Source: Mucilaginibacter sp. SJ
GTDB lineage: Bacteria; Bacteroidota; Bacteroidia; Sphingobacteriales; Sphingobacteriaceae
DNA length: 64,000 bases
Direction of reading: 5' to 3'
NCBI RefSeq assembly: GCF_028993635.1
Contig: NZ_CP118631.1
Span: 434,001 to 498,000 of the forward strand
Shown here: piece after piece, positions 45,982 to 57,100 of the stretch
Layout of the letters: each line of letters starts with the position of its first letter
Numbering within the stretch: the stretch's first letter is position 1
Notes under the pieces: generated by a model
The model's input: the letters and a program-made list of their open reading frames with translations, nothing else
Told to the model about the DNA's origin: nothing
Databases searched by the model: none
Translations under genes and position numbers: made by a program

Positions 45982-46974
45982 ATGGAGAAAATAACAATCC
46001 CGGGCGTAGCAAATGCTATTGAATTGGGTAGTCTGGTGACGATTCAAATGCCTTCAAATGAACTCCCGTTAACAATACATGCAGCACCAGGTGTAAATTG
46101 TATGGAATGGGCAGCAGAGTATAACGATGAACTTAATCAATTACTCATAAGTTTCGGCGCTTTACTTTTGAGGGGATTTAAAATAGAAGGAGCCCCGGTA
46201 TTTAATCAGTTGTTCTCTCTTATTTGCGGTGCTCCAATGGAATATAAAAACAGGACGTCGCCAAGGGAACAGGTTCACGATAATATTTACACCTCAACTT
46301 CTCATCCAAATGATCAATACATTCAGATGCATACTGAAAATTCCTATTCACAAGTATATAACAGGATCATAGCGTTTTATTGCCTTGTTCCTGCTGCTCA
46401 GGGGGGGGAAACGCCAATAGCAGATGAAAGAAAGCTATTAAAGAGGCTGCAGCCGGAAACTGTTCGGAAATTTCGTGAAAGGAAAATAAAGTATTTGAGA
46501 AATAGTATTCCAGGAATCGGATTAGATTGGAAAACAATTTATCAAACAGATGATAAAGAGGTTGTAAGTAAACACCTTAATGCTGTTGGGGCGGAATATA
46601 TTTGGGCAGATGATGATCATTTAAGAGTAAAATGGATTCTGCCAGCGTTCCAGAAACATCCACTGACAGGAGAAGAGATGTGGTTTAACCATATGTACTT
46701 TGGTCTTAAATCTCATTATGACCCGATACTACTTGAATATTTCCAGGAAGATGATCTTCCTTTTGCTACTTATTATGGAGATGGAAGTGAAATTGAGGCT
46801 TCCGTAGTTCAAGAGTTTAAAGATTTTTATAATGAAAACTCAATTGTTTTTAAGTGGGAAACGAATGATTTTTTACTGTTAGATAATATGATGTTTTCCC
46901 ACGGAAGGAAACCTTTCAAAGGAAACAGGACAATTTTGACGGCGATGGCACAGCCATTTACCATTTCAGCGTAG
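45982..46974 (+). CDS. TauD/SyrP/AsnO-like Fe(II)/2-oxoglutarate dioxygenase
   Basis: This 330-residue protein has the iron-binding triad H117-T-E119 and H307 (MFSHGRKPF), with the 2-oxoglutarate Arg at 316 (GNRTIL). The HxE form instead of HxD is typical of the clavaminate synthase-like branch that includes AsnO (beta-hydroxylates asparagine) and SyrP (beta-hydroxylates carrier-bound aspartate). It most likely hydroxylates an amino acid or carrier-bound residue of the peptide at the beta carbon. Asn, used by NRPS1, is an attractive substrate, especially with an asparagine synthetase next door, but the target is not shown by sequence. It lies 47 bp after NRPS3 and splits the C/A half-modules. 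Confidence 0.88.
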   Translation: MEKITIPGVANAIELGSLVTIQMPSNELPLTIHAAPGVNCMEWAAEYNDELNQLLISFGALLLRGFKIEGAPVFNQLFSLICGAPMEYKNRTSPREQVHDNIYTSTSHPNDQYIQMHTENSYSQVYNRIIAFYCLVPAAQGGETPIADERKLLKRLQPETVRKFRERKIKYLRNSIPGIGLDWKTIYQTDDKEVVSKHLNAVGAEYIWADDDHLRVKWILPAFQKHPLTGEEMWFNHMYFGLKSHYDPILLEYFQEDDLPFATYYGDGSEIEASVVQEFKDFYNENSIVFKWETNDFLLLDNMMFSHGRKPFKGNRTILTAMAQPFTISA

Positions 46975-47162
46975 TGGTAAATTTTAAATAGTTTCGTTCT
47001 GCTACTTGAGTATATAATTTCTCCATCTATGTAAGCTGCAAATGCTTATAGGATACTTTTCTGTTCCCCAACTGATAAAAATGGGCCTCCTATATTCAAA
47101 TTAAGGATTTTCCTTTTTATCTGGTATCACTCCATTTTCATTAATCACTCCCTTTATAATTT

Positions 47163-49028
47163 ATGTGCGGTATTTGCGGATTTATAAAATATAGCGAAAG
47201 GATTTCAGCCGAAGATAAAAATACACTGCGCAAGATGAGTGAAATGCTTATTCATCGCGGTCCTGACGCACAAGATAATTTGTTTTTTGACAATGTAGCT
47301 TTTGGTTTTACAAGGCTTAGCATCATCGGCCTTGAAAATGGGATGCAACCGATATATAACGAGGATGAAAGTCTGGTGCTAATTTGTAACGGAGAAATAT
47401 TTAACTACATAGAATTAAAAAAACATCTCAAATCTCGGGGACATTCATTCAGAACTGAGTCAGACGTTGAAGTAATCCTGCATTTATATGAAGAAAAGGG
47501 GACGGGATTTTTAAATGATTTGAACGGACAGTTTGCTTTTGCTCTTTTCGACAAGAAAAAGAAGATACTGTTTTGTGCAAGAGATCAGATGGGTATTCTG
47601 CCGTTCTTTTATACTTTAATTAACAATACTTTCGTATTCGGATCGGAAATAAAGGCAATATTGAAGCATCATTCCGTACAGGCAAGTGTAGATGTGACTG
47701 GGCTGGATCAAATTTTCACATTCCCAGGATTGATTAGTCCCCGCACTATGTTCCAGAACATCCACTCTCTGCAAAATGGTCATTTTCTGCTTGTTAATAA
47801 TGATGGTCAAATTACCGATACCGAATATTGGGACCTGCCGCTGGTTCAGGACGAAGCATTTATAGATAAAAAAAGCGAAGCAAGGTATCTTGAGGAACTT
47901 GAATATCATTTCGAAAATGCGGTAAAGTTACGTTTAAGGTCGGATGTCCCTACTGGCCTGTATTTAAGTGGTGGTTTGGATTCAGCTTTGATAGCTATGA
48001 AAGTAGATCAGCTTTCTGATCAGAGTAAGAAAGAAGGATTTTCTATTGCATTTCCTGATTCACAGATATCTGAATCAGTTTATCAAAAAATAATTGCAAA
48101 AAGTTGTCACGCAGAACTTTATCAAAAAACTTTCCATTATAGTGACATCAGCGAGCGGCTAAAGCAAGTTATATACCACTGCGAATGTCCTATAAAGGAG
48201 ACCTATAATACGGCTTCGTTACATCTTTCAAATGCAGTAAGAAATAACGGACTGAAGGTTATTTTATCCGGTGAGGGGGCAGATGAATTTTTTGCTGGCT
48301 ACGTAGGGTACAGATTCGATAAGATGAGGGCGATGAGTTCGATCAAAAATCCCGTATCTCAGGAAGAATTTGATCTGAGGTGCAAAATATGGGGCGACGG
48401 TGATTTTTTTTACGAGAACAGCTTCCTCGAATCACAACAATTAAGAAAAAGCATATATTCTGATAGAATTACTTCTGATTTCACCAAGATAGATTGTCTC
48501 AATTATCAAATTATTAATCCTTTAAAAATCAGCGGAAGGGATATTGTAGCTAAAAGATCATATATCGATTATAAGTTGAGGCTTGTTGATCATTTAATCT
48601 CCGATCATGGAGATAGAATGGCGATGGCGAATTCCGTTGAAGTTAGATACCCTTTTCTTGACAAAAATCTGGTGGTGTTTTCTACCAGGGTACCTTCGGA
48701 TCTGAAACTCAATGAATTTACTGAAAAGTACATTCTCCGGAGAATGGCGGAAAAAACTGTACCGAAAGAAATATTAGCCAGGGAAAAATTTGGCTTTGTC
48801 GCTCCGGGTAGTCCTTATTTATTGCAGAATAATATTGAATACATTAATGATATCTTATCCTATGATACAATTAGGAGGCAGGGCTATTTTAATGCAGACT
48901 ATGTTGAAAAACTCAAAAAGCAATATAGTGAACCGGGCTTTTCAATTAACGTCCCTTTTGAGACAGATCTGTTAATCATCGTGATCACGTTTGGAATATT
49001 CCTGGAAGAGTTTATTGAAAAACGATAA
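47163..49028 (+). CDS. asnB: Asparagine synthetase (glutamine-hydrolysing), AsnB type
   Basis: This 621-residue protein starts with Cys2 (MCGICGF), the nucleophile of class II glutamine amidotransferases, followed by the HRGPDA motif near 32. The synthetase half has the PP-loop SGGLDSAL near 269. Its length fits AsnB-like enzymes. It makes Asn from Asp, Gln and ATP, which fits the Asn-activating starter module. AsnB-like proteins in natural-product loci can also amidate carboxylates or form amide bonds in tailoring (as in lasso peptide cyclases), so a direct role on the peptide is possible. The gap before the next NRPS start is short (31 bp to the preferred start). Confidence 0.9.
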   Translation: MCGICGFIKYSERISAEDKNTLRKMSEMLIHRGPDAQDNLFFDNVAFGFTRLSIIGLENGMQPIYNEDESLVLICNGEIFNYIELKKHLKSRGHSFRTESDVEVILHLYEEKGTGFLNDLNGQFAFALFDKKKKILFCARDQMGILPFFYTLINNTFVFGSEIKAILKHHSVQASVDVTGLDQIFTFPGLISPRTMFQNIHSLQNGHFLLVNNDGQITDTEYWDLPLVQDEAFIDKKSEARYLEELEYHFENAVKLRLRSDVPTGLYLSGGLDSALIAMKVDQLSDQSKKEGFSIAFPDSQISESVYQKIIAKSCHAELYQKTFHYSDISERLKQVIYHCECPIKETYNTASLHLSNAVRNNGLKVILSGEGADEFFAGYVGYRFDKMRAMSSIKNPVSQEEFDLRCKIWGDGDFFYENSFLESQQLRKSIYSDRITSDFTKIDCLNYQIINPLKISGRDIVAKRSYIDYKLRLVDHLISDHGDRMAMANSVEVRYPFLDKNLVVFSTRVPSDLKLNEFTEKYILRRMAEKTVPKEILAREKFGFVAPGSPYLLQNNIEYINDILSYDTIRRQGYFNADYVEKLKKQYSEPGFSINVPFETDLLIIVITFGIFLEEFIEKR

Positions 49029-49059
49029 TATTCAATATCCATTATTAAAACATTTTTTT

Positions 49060-52000
49060 ATGTATACACAAAAAGGGCTGAAAAAGATTCTTGATAGCTA
49101 TAACGATAATATTGCGATTGAGGAAAATGGCCAGGTGATGACCTATGCTGAGTTACTTGAAAAATCTGAGAAAGTTTCGGCATTTTTAGTTAATAGCGGG
49201 TTCGGAGAAAAAGCAAGGGTTGGTATTTGTGCCGATAATGTTATGGATATGGTGATATGTATCCTTGGCACATTGCGGGCCCGGTGCATTTTCATCCCAG
49301 TTGATGCATCTCTGCCCGATAAGCGTTTTTCATTGATCATTAAAAAATCAGCGCCGGATGTAATTATCTCGTCCGGAGGTGCAAATATCGACCAAAAAAT
49401 TGCCTCGATACAATTAATAAGACTTGTCAGCATTTTAAAATCTCCGGTTGAAAAATATCAGGACCGATATATAGATTACCAGGAAAATGATGATTTGTAT
49501 ATATATTTTACCTCGGGATCTACAGGCGAACCTAAAGGGATTGTAGGGAAAAATAGTAGTTTATGGCATTTTATTGAGTGGGAGATAAACACCTTTATGA
49601 TTGAACCTGGAAAAAGATTCAGTCAGTTAATATCACCCTATTTTGACGCATTTTTAAGAGATATTTTTGTGCCGCTGATGAGCGGGGGCACCATTTGTGT
49701 TCCTCCCCGTGAAGAAGGTCTTTTCGTGCCGGAAAAGTTGATCTGGTGGATAGATAAGGAGGAAATAAACTTTATACATTGTGTACCCAGTGTATTTCGA
49801 ATATTTAACAACAAAAATATATCACCCGAAAATTATCGTGCCTTGAACTACATATTGCTTTCAGGTGAAAGAATTGTCCCTTCTGAATTAACCAATTGGT
49901 ATAACACATTTAATGCTCGTATTCAGTTAGTTAATCTTTACGGAGCTACAGAGGCAACGATGATCAGTTCCTATTACAACATCGAACCGCAAGATACTTT
50001 AAAGGCAAAAATACCCATAGGCAAACCTATCTCTGATGTTGAATTGGTTATACTGGATAAAAACCAAAGACCTTGTAAACAACTTATTGCCGGCGAACTT
50101 TTTATTGTTTCCAACTATTTATCAAACGGGTATCTTGATGATACTTTACTTATGGAAGAAAAGTTCATTAAGCTTTACGGAAAGAATGGAGAACAGTTGG
50201 CGTTTAAAACAGGAGATAGTGCGAGGATTCTGGCAGATGGTAATATTGATTTATTAGGCAGGGAAGATCGGTTAATAAAACTTAGAGGGATAAGAATTGA
50301 ACTTGACGAAATAGAACGGATTTTGCGAAAATGTCAGTTGGTTGAAAATGCTGTAGTGATATATGATAAAAATTCGGATTGTTTAAGTGCTTTTGTAAAG
50401 TTTGTTATGGACTGTGTGCCGCCTGATGAATTTATCGGGCAAGTTGAAAAATATTTGGCTGATTACTTGCCTGCATACATGATCCCTTCCAAAATCAATG
50501 TCATCGATTCAATCCCGCTTCTTAATACAGGCAAGATCGATTACAACTTATTATTGAAGAGAAATGAAAACGTTTCAAATCTGGTAGCGCCTGCTAATGA
50601 AACAGAAAAAAAAGTTTTTGCTCTTTGGAAGGAGATATTAAACGCGGGCAAGATCTCAACAGATAAGAATTTTCAAGCAGCAGGCGGGAATTCCTTAAAT
50701 ATGATGAGACTCATGTCGAGGATATTTTTTGAATTTAATGTTAGAATAAGCCTCGCAGAACTTTTTACAAACCTCACCATTCAAAAGCAGGCGCTGTTAA
50801 TCCAACTAAAACTTGGAGAGATAATTGAATCCGGCATAGAACAAAATACGGCTTCGGAAGAAAACATTTCTTTAAAGGAGGATATAGAGAAAGCACAGCA
50901 TCGACCATACTATACATTACCCCCTTCACAGAAACGGTTGTATTTCTTAAATAAACTTGATAGCGAATCATTAGCTTATAATCTTCCCCTGGCGGTAGAG
51001 CTTGAAGGAGCCTTGGATAAAAATAAGGTAGAGGAAATATTCAGAAAGTTAATTTGCCGTCAAGAGAGCTTACGGACTTCATTTCTGCAAATTGATGAAC
51101 AGCCCGTTCAGATCATACAGCAGGAGGTCCAGTTTTCTATGGAATATTATGAATACGTTGGGCCAGACGATATATTGAAAAAATTTGTTCGTTCGTTTGA
51201 TCTTCAACAGGCACCGCTCATGAGGGCAGGTCTGGTTAAATTATCTGACCGATCTCATTTATTGATGATAGATGTTCATCATATTATTAGCGATGGCATG
51301 TCACAGGGGATTTTGATCAAAGATTTCCTGGCTTTGTATAACGATGAAAAGCTACCAGTGATGCACTTACAATATAAAGATTATTCTGAGTGGCAATTGG
51401 GAAAGGAGCAGCAACACCGGATGTCTGCTCATCGCGAATTTTGGGAAAAAGAATTCTCTGAAGGAACAAATGTGTTGGATTTACCCATGGATTATCCGAG
51501 GCCGACAGAGAAGAGTTATCAGGGAAACAATAAACCATTCAAACTTGACAGGGAAGAAACGGCCGCACTAAGGCTTTTGTGTGATGAATCCGGAGCCACA
51601 CTATTTATGACCATATTGGCGATATTAAATGTGCTATTAAGCAGGTTAAGTACTCAAAAAGATATAACCATAGGTACACCGGTGGCAGGAAGATACAATG
51701 CAAACCTGGAAAGGATAATGGGTGTCTTTGTTAATATTTTGGCTATCCGCAATGAGGTGAAAGAAGACCTGGGTTTCGAAGATTTTTTATTAAATGTAAA
51801 AGAAAAGACATTGTCATGTTTTGAAAATCAATTGTATCCTTATGAAGAGTTGGTCAGTGTACTTCAACTTCCCCGGGACACCAGCCGCAATCCATTATTT
51901 GATGTAATGTTCACGTTACAAAATTTTGAGCAAAATGAACTTTCGATACCTGGCCTGAAACTTAAACCTCATTATTATGATCATAGTATCTCAAAATTTG

Positions 52001-54063
52001 ACCTTTCATTAATTGCGATGGAATACGAAGGGGAGTTGCATCTGAATTTTGAATATTGCACTGCTTTGTTTAATTCCAAAACCATAGATAGCTTCATATC
52101 CTATTTCAAGCGGATTGTTGCTGCGGTTATAAAAGATGCTACTATAAAACTTTCCCAGGTGGATATTTTATCTTCAGATGAGCGGGATGAGTTATTGTAT
52201 GGTTTGAATGATACTGAATCGGCTTATCCGTCATCTATGACGATAATGGAATTATTTGAAGATCAGGTGGAAAGAACACCTGGCAATATAGCAGTAAGGA
52301 TCGGCCGGGATGTTCTTACCTATAAAGAACTGAAGGAGAAATCCGACAGGATTGCTTATTACCTTCAAAATTCAAAAGGGGTTAAAACGGGAGATCTGGT
52401 TGGATTACTTCTGGATCGGGAATCGGAATTATTGCCGAGTATATTTGGCATACTTAAGTCAGGAGCAGTTTATGTGCCGCTATCACCCGCTTATCCTTCG
52501 GCACGAATCAAGTCAATCATATCAGATTCAGGTTTAAAGGTTTTAATTAGCCGTGGCGAATATTTTGACAGATTATCAATTGAAATGGAAGCAGGGTTTT
52601 TAAACCTGGATTCTGAGTTGTCCATTATAAATGAAGAGGAATCGCCCAAGCTGAAAAATGGGGCAACTGGAAGTGACGTGGGCTATATAATTTATACCTC
52701 AGGTTCAACGGGTACCCCGAAAGGAGTGATGATCGAGCACCATTCGATTGTGAACCGTTTGCTTTGGATGCAAAAAGAGTACGAATTAACAGAGGATGAT
52801 GTATTGTTACAAAAGACACCTTTGGTATTTGATGTATCGATATGGGAGTTGTTTTGGTGGTCATTTACAGGTGCAAGCGTTTGCCTGCTGGGTCCTGAAG
52901 AAGAGAAAGATGCAGAGAAGATCATATCATGCATAGAGGAAAACGGAGTTACGAGAGTGCATTTTGTACCGTCGATGTTAGGAGCGTTTATGGAAATGGA
53001 AGAACGGGAGAAAGTCCGGCGTTTGGGAACACTACAAACTGTTTTTGCAAGCGGGGAGGCGCTAAGCCCGGATCATGTAAACCGGTTCGGTAAAACAATG
53101 CATGGTATTTACGGTACGCGGCTGGTAAATTTATATGGGCCTACAGAAGCGACGGTGGACGTATCCTATCATGAGGTAGATTTCAGTCAAGCAAATGAAA
53201 TCATACCGATAGGTAAACCGATAGATAATTTACGTCTTTACATAGTTGACGAACATATGCAACTGAAGCCGAAGGGCGTTGCAGGGGAATTGTGTATAGG
53301 TGGGGTTGGCCTTGCGCGGGGTTACTTAAATAATGCGGAACTTACGAATGCCAAATTTGTTAATGTTATTCATGCCAGCGCGGAGCGGGTGTATAAAACA
53401 GGCGACCTCGCCCGCTATCTTCCGGATGGAAGTATAGCGTTTTTAGGGCGGCTTGACGATCAGATCAAGATCAGGGGATATCGTATCGAACCCGGTGAGA
53501 TCGAAACCCAAATTAGAACTCACAATGAAATTGAAACCGCTATTGTTCAATTGAAAGACATAAACGGAGAGCAATGCCTGGTTGCATACTATATATCAGC
53601 TACAGTATTAAAAAATTCTGATTTGAGGCATTATCTTTCTGCAAAGCTTCCGTACTATATGATACCGGCATATTTTGTACATATCAAATCCCTGCCACTC
53701 ACAACAAATGGTAAGCTGGATCGCAAGGAGCTGCCTCCCGTAGTAAATAATTGGCAGGAAAGTGATCAAAAACCTTCAAATATAACTGAAGAACTGTTGG
53801 TAAATATTTGGTCTGAAGTATTGCAGATGGATAAAGAAACAATTGGTGTTGACAGGAACTTTTTTGAATTAGGAGGACATTCCCTAAAAGTTATACAAAT
53901 TGTTGACCATATCAGGAAAGAATTTTCGGTCGCGCTAAAAATAGTTGACTTGTTTAGTAACCCAACCATTTTGCAGCAAGCCAAACTTATTGAAATGGAA
54001 CAATGGCTCACAGAAGACAAAATAAACATTGTCAAAACAGAAAAAAACACGATCACTATTTGA
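49060..54063 (+). CDS. NRPS4: A-PCP-C-A(Ser)-PCP synthetase
   Basis: The product is 1667 residues from the ATG at 49060. A TTG at 48991 would overlap asnB by 38 bp and is disfavoured. The protein starts directly with an adenylation domain (TSGSTGEPKG near 150), so it depends on the C domain at the end of NRPS3. That domain's code reads DARHLSLMIK, not matched with confidence (it shares D, H, L, S, L, K with the Ser code). Then carrier (Ser545), LCL-type C domain (HHIISDG near 740), adenylation domain (TSGSTGTPKG near 1212) with code DVWHFSLVDK, a Ser code, and carrier (Ser1608). No E or thioesterase domain is present. Its Ser adenylation region is almost identical to that in NRPS5. Confidence 0.92.
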   Translation: MYTQKGLKKILDSYNDNIAIEENGQVMTYAELLEKSEKVSAFLVNSGFGEKARVGICADNVMDMVICILGTLRARCIFIPVDASLPDKRFSLIIKKSAPDVIISSGGANIDQKIASIQLIRLVSILKSPVEKYQDRYIDYQENDDLYIYFTSGSTGEPKGIVGKNSSLWHFIEWEINTFMIEPGKRFSQLISPYFDAFLRDIFVPLMSGGTICVPPREEGLFVPEKLIWWIDKEEINFIHCVPSVFRIFNNKNISPENYRALNYILLSGERIVPSELTNWYNTFNARIQLVNLYGATEATMISSYYNIEPQDTLKAKIPIGKPISDVELVILDKNQRPCKQLIAGELFIVSNYLSNGYLDDTLLMEEKFIKLYGKNGEQLAFKTGDSARILADGNIDLLGREDRLIKLRGIRIELDEIERILRKCQLVENAVVIYDKNSDCLSAFVKFVMDCVPPDEFIGQVEKYLADYLPAYMIPSKINVIDSIPLLNTGKIDYNLLLKRNENVSNLVAPANETEKKVFALWKEILNAGKISTDKNFQAAGGNSLNMMRLMSRIFFEFNVRISLAELFTNLTIQKQALLIQLKLGEIIESGIEQNTASEENISLKEDIEKAQHRPYYTLPPSQKRLYFLNKLDSESLAYNLPLAVELEGALDKNKVEEIFRKLICRQESLRTSFLQIDEQPVQIIQQEVQFSMEYYEYVGPDDILKKFVRSFDLQQAPLMRAGLVKLSDRSHLLMIDVHHIISDGMSQGILIKDFLALYNDEKLPVMHLQYKDYSEWQLGKEQQHRMSAHREFWEKEFSEGTNVLDLPMDYPRPTEKSYQGNNKPFKLDREETAALRLLCDESGATLFMTILAILNVLLSRLSTQKDITIGTPVAGRYNANLERIMGVFVNILAIRNEVKEDLGFEDFLLNVKEKTLSCFENQLYPYEELVSVLQLPRDTSRNPLFDVMFTLQNFEQNELSIPGLKLKPHYYDHSISKFDLSLIAMEYEGELHLNFEYCTALFNSKTIDSFISYFKRIVAAVIKDATIKLSQVDILSSDERDELLYGLNDTESAYPSSMTIMELFEDQVERTPGNIAVRIGRDVLTYKELKEKSDRIAYYLQNSKGVKTGDLVGLLLDRESELLPSIFGILKSGAVYVPLSPAYPSARIKSIISDSGLKVLISRGEYFDRLSIEMEAGFLNLDSELSIINEEESPKLKNGATGSDVGYIIYTSGSTGTPKGVMIEHHSIVNRLLWMQKEYELTEDDVLLQKTPLVFDVSIWELFWWSFTGASVCLLGPEEEKDAEKIISCIEENGVTRVHFVPSMLGAFMEMEEREKVRRLGTLQTVFASGEALSPDHVNRFGKTMHGIYGTRLVNLYGPTEATVDVSYHEVDFSQANEIIPIGKPIDNLRLYIVDEHMQLKPKGVAGELCIGGVGLARGYLNNAELTNAKFVNVIHASAERVYKTGDLARYLPDGSIAFLGRLDDQIKIRGYRIEPGEIETQIRTHNEIETAIVQLKDINGEQCLVAYYISATVLKNSDLRHYLSAKLPYYMIPAYFVHIKSLPLTTNGKLDRKELPPVVNNWQESDQKPSNITEELLVNIWSEVLQMDKETIGVDRNFFELGGHSLKVIQIVDHIRKEFSVALKIVDLFSNPTILQQAKLIEMEQWLTEDKINIVKTEKNTITI
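52155..53515 (+). repeat. 1,361-bp near-identical Ser adenylation region, copy 1
   Basis: Compared line by line with 58815-60175 (offset 6,660 bp), only two bases differ: one gives Thr/Ile in GKTMHG/GKIMHG and one gives Ser/Gly in HASAERV/HAGAERV. The copy runs from the end of the condensation domain to the late A10-like region and includes the whole substrate pocket. Confidence 0.97.
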
Positions 54064-54123
54064 CTACTACCTACCCGTTCGTTCGATTCTGAGGCAGAAC
54101 GGCTAAAAATCGATATAAATATT

Positions 54124-57100
54124 ATGAAAGAGTTATTGTTAAAGCTAAAAGAAAGGGGTATTGCTATCGAAATTATTGATGATGAATTACGGCTCAGTAA
54201 TATCCCGGATCGATTTAAAGAAACTGATTTGATACTGGAGCTGAAAAATCATAAAACGGAAATTATTCAATATATCAAAGCCAGAAAGCAGGAAAATGTA
54301 GGGATAGAAAGAATTTCCATGGCACCTCTGGCAGATTATTACCCTGCAAGCCCGCAACAGCGGAGGCTTTTCTTTTTGCATCAAATGTCGCCGCTATCTT
54401 TGTTTTATAACATGTCACAGGCTTATTTGATTAAAGGAAACCTTGAATTGACAAAATTAAAAAAGGCTTTTGAATTATTAATTGAAAGACATGAAATCCT
54501 GAGAACAAGTTTCAGTATTTCGGATAGAAAAGTTGTTCAAAAAATCTCTGCCGATACCTCATTTGATATAGAATATATTCAAGCTGGTAATGAAGAAGTA
54601 AATCACATCATATCAAAATTTATACGCCCGTTTGATTTAGCCCAAAAGTCGTTATTCAGGGTTGGATTAATTGAAATCCGAATAGATGAGCACATCTTAA
54701 TTTTAGATATGCATCACCTGATTTCTGATGGCATATCCCAGCAAATCTTAATTAGGGAGTTTGTTAAATTATACAGTAATCATGCCCTTCCGGAATTAAT
54801 TCTTCACTATAAAGATTATTCGGTTTGGATTGATATCCTTAATGAAAATAAAGCACATCTTTTAAAGAACTTTTGGAAAAACCAATTCGATAGTCTTCCG
54901 GATCCTTGCCATTTGCCTTTGGATTTTCCCAGAACTGAAGCAAAAAATTATGATGGCGGGATGTTAAATTTTTCTATAGATATTAATGTCACAAAGCAGC
55001 TGCATGCTTTGGCTTATCGTGCAAACACGTCCCTTTTTTCAGTGTTAATTTCTGCATTTGGCGTTTTACTTTCCAAATTAACAGGCCTGAAAGACATTGT
55101 GATAGGCACGCCGGTGACAGGGCGGACACATCCTGATCTGAACAGCACTTTGGGGCCATTTGTTAATACAATACCGGTAAGGATATATCCTGGATCTCAA
55201 TTAACTTTTCATTCTTATTTGGAGCAGGTAAGTTCGGGAGTGGTGGCATGTCTTGACCACCAGGATTATCCGCTTGACCAGTTGATTGATGATTTAAATC
55301 TGGACAGGTCCCTGGCACATAATCCTTTATTCGATATTGTGTTTGTTTTGCAAAATATTGAAGACGTCGGTGCTGAATTTGAAAATTTGGAAGTACATAG
55401 CTACCCGTTAAATAATGGATCGTCCAAGTTCGATCTTTCGCTGTCAGCTACAGAGTATGCCAACCAAATTAATTTTAGTTTCGAGTATTCAAAGCAATTG
55501 TACAGAGCGTCTACCATTGAGCGCTTTAGCTTGTACCTGAAAAAAATACTTTCCGATATAGTACAAAATGAACACATCCTTTTGGCAGAGGTTGATATCC
55601 TTACTGATAACGAAAAGGACTTTCTGCTGAATGTTAATAATAATATTTGTAGTTATCCGAAAGATAAAACTATAGTTGATTTATTTGAAGCTCAGGTAAA
55701 AAGGTCGCCTGAAGCGGTGGCTCTGGTATTTGAAGATATTCAATTAACGTATAGCGAATTGAATCGTCGTTCGAACCAACTGGCAGGAATTCTGCAGGCA
55801 AAGGGTTGTACCGCCAATACAATAGTAGGACTTTTGACCGGGCGGAGCCACCAAACTATTATCGGAATACTGGGGATTTTAAAAGCTGGTGGCGCTTATT
55901 TACCTATTGATATAGAATATCCTGTAGAAAGAATACGGTTCCATCTGTCGGACAGTGGAGTTAGGCTTCTGGTTACAGATAGCAGTCAGGAAGAAGTCAT
56001 TAGTGGATATCCATACGAATGCCTCTTTACTGATCAAATAGTCCCGGAAGCCGAAGACTACTCAAATCTGCAACTTGAAATCAGTCCCAATGATCTGTGT
56101 TATATTATCTATACATCAGGTACAACAGGTAAGCCTAAAGGCGTGATGATTAATCACAAAAATGTTGTCAGATTACTGTTTAACGAGCATTTTCAATTTG
56201 ATTTTAGTTCGGAAGATGTTTGGACAATGTTTCATAGTCATACTTTTGATTTCAGCGTATGGGAAATGTATGGCGCATTGTTATACGGCGGTAAACTGGT
56301 TGTTATAAAAAAAGAAGTGGCATTGGATCCGGCAAAATATTTGGAAATTCTCAATGCACTGAAGGTAACTGTTTTGAACCAAACCCCAACCGCTTTTGGA
56401 AATTTAATCCAGGAAGATACCGGGTATAATCAGTCACTATCATCATTACGCTACGTGATATTTGGCGGGGAGGCTCTTAAGCCATTTATGTTGAGAAAAT
56501 GGCATCAAAACCACTCAAATGTTAAATTAATTAACATGTTTGGAATAACAGAAACAACGGTTCATGTTACTTATAAGGAGATCGGTGAATATGAAATTGA
56601 AAGAAATTTGTCAAATGTAGGCAAACCGATGCCTACTGTTTCAATGTACTTATTTACCGAAAACATGCAGTTAGCCCCTACGGGGGTTGTATCGGAACTT
56701 TATGTTGGAGGTGATGGGGTAGCAAGCGGTTATTTACATAATGAGGAGCTTTCAGCTCAGCGTTTTTTGAATAATCCTTATCGCCCCGGTGAACGCTTGT
56801 ATCGTACCGGCGATCTCGGAAGGTTGCTCGACAACGGAGAAGTGGAGTATTTGGGTCGGGCTGACCGGCAGCTGCAACTCAGAGGATTTAGAATTGAGCC
56901 TGGAGAAATAGAGTTTCATCTCAGTAATTACCCGCATATTGATAATGCGTTGGTGGTTTTAAAAAGGAGGGGGGACGGAACATCGTATTTATGTGCCTAT
57001 TGTATAACTAAGCACTCTATTTCAGCAGGTGATTTAAAGGAACATTTACAAGAAAAGATTCCTTTATATATGATACCATCCTACTTTATACCCATCAGTC

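Noticed and set aside
48991..49059. Upstream TTG start for NRPS4 adding 23 residues
   Set aside because: These codons overlap the conserved C-terminal coding of asnB in another frame, and the start would be the rare TTG; the ATG at 49060 keeps the adenylation domain.
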